Assembly: GCA_030146225.1 (NCBI GenBank)
Contig: JASLCA010000112.1
Location: 1 to 6,637, forward strand
Length of the DNA stretch: 6,637 nucleotides
Source: Sphingobacterium sp.
GTDB lineage: Bacteria; Bacteroidota; Bacteroidia; Sphingobacteriales; Sphingobacteriaceae
Direction: 5' to 3'
Position numbers and translations under genes: made by a program. Positions 6,145 to 6,637 of this stretch are shown here, piece by piece; position 1 is the first letter of the stretch, and each line of letters opens with the position of its first letter. The notes under the pieces are model-generated. The model was not told the DNA's origin, searched no databases, and saw nothing but the letters and a program-made list of their open reading frames with translations.

Positions 6145-6637
6145 TTAAATCACAAGATTGATAATCTTTCCTTTCACAAAAATCATCTTTTTAATGGCCT
6201 TCCCGTCTAAGTACTTTTGAACATCAGCATTTGCTAAGACAATCGCCTCCACATCTTTAGCTTCCAGATCCATTGCTAAGGATAAGTTCATCTTCATCTT
6301 TCCATTAAAAGATACTGGATAGGCAAATTCCGATTCAACTAAGTAGTCCGGATTGAATACAGGATACTGTGCATAAGAAATCGTGCCAGCTTCATTGCCC
6401 AATAACGACCATAGCTCTTCGGCAATATGCGGTGCATAAGGCTGTAAAACAATGATTAAATCGGTTAACAATTGACGTTTATTACACTTTAATTCAGTCA
6501 GTTCGTTGACACAAATCATAAAGCCAGAAACCGAAGTATTAAATGAAAAGCGCTCTATATCCTCTTCAACCTTTTTGATAATTTTGTGTAAGGCCTTATA
6601 TTCCGCCTTAGATGGAGTCTCATCCGAAACCTGGAAC
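6145..6637 (-). CDS. leuS: Leucyl-tRNA synthetase, C-terminal part (partial at window edge)
   Basis: The frame is open from the window edge to the TAA at 6147-6145 and gives 163 residues. The first part, FQVSDETPSKAEYKALHK and then KKVEEDIERFSFNTSVSGFM, is the helical anticodon-binding domain of LeuRS; NTSVSGFM and YAPHIAEELW (about 67-76 of the fragment) are class Ia synthetase hallmarks. The end, FNGKMKMNLSLA to VKGKIINLVI, is the small C-terminal domain. The enzyme charges tRNA-Leu in the cytoplasm; the catalytic (HIGH, KMSKS) and editing domains are outside the window. An ATG at 6519 is internal, not a start. A strong terminator follows. Confidence 0.96.
   Translation of the reverse strand, partial: FQVSDETPSKAEYKALHKIIKKVEEDIERFSFNTSVSGFMICVNELTELKCNKRQLLTDLIIVLQPYAPHIAEELWSLLGNEAGTISYAQYPVFNPDYLVESEFAYPVSFNGKMKMNLSLAMDLEAKDVEAIVLANADVQKYLDGKAIKKMIFVKGKIINLVI

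Noticed and set aside
6010..6210. Small plus-strand reading frame
   Set aside because: It runs through the repeat array, across the leuS terminator and antisense into the leuS end; no family resemblance.

Overview
The window looks like chromosomal DNA of a Bacteroidota bacterium, probably Sphingobacteriaceae-like. The evidence is a SusC-type TonB-dependent receptor with the signature DEVVVIGYG, starts without clear Shine-Dalgarno sequences, promoter boxes of the Bacteroidota type (TTTG, about 20 bp, TAnnTTTG), and moderate-to-low GC with very AT-rich gaps. The genus is a guess from protein style; no rRNA or other marker is present.

Layout: (1) 1-694, minus strand: the N-terminal 231 residues of a SusC/RagA receptor, cut by the window edge. 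(2) 695-1180: an AT-rich gap between divergent genes, with one good promoter box for the gene to its right. (3) 1181-4510, plus strand: a complete SWIM/SNF2 helicase-like ATPase of 1109 aa. (4) 4511-4526: a 16-bp convergent junction. (5) 5845-4527, minus strand: a two-gene operon in which a SatD-family protein with a C-terminal HTH-like segment overlaps by ATGA with a polytopic DUF3307-family membrane protein. (6) 5855-6050: a 28-bp-period tandem array, each unit holding a 22-bp dyad, directly upstream of the operon and merging into its promoter. (7) 6092-6119: a strong intrinsic terminator for the next gene. (8) 6145-6637, minus strand: the C-terminal 163 residues of leucyl-tRNA synthetase, cut by the window edge.

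The most interesting part is 4527-6050. A putative DNA-binding SatD protein sits behind six operator-like dyads (plus degenerate edge copies); the nearest dyad covers the -33 box of its own promoter, and its stop codon is translationally coupled to a membrane protein carrying four [H/D]-x3-[H/D] pairs. I infer an autoregulated sensor/membrane-effector pair. The N-terminal half of the SatD protein also resembles, by eye, a nucleotidyl-cyclase or GGDEF-like palm fold. The remaining genes look like ordinary genomic background: nutrient-uptake receptor, SNF2 ATPase and housekeeping leuS.
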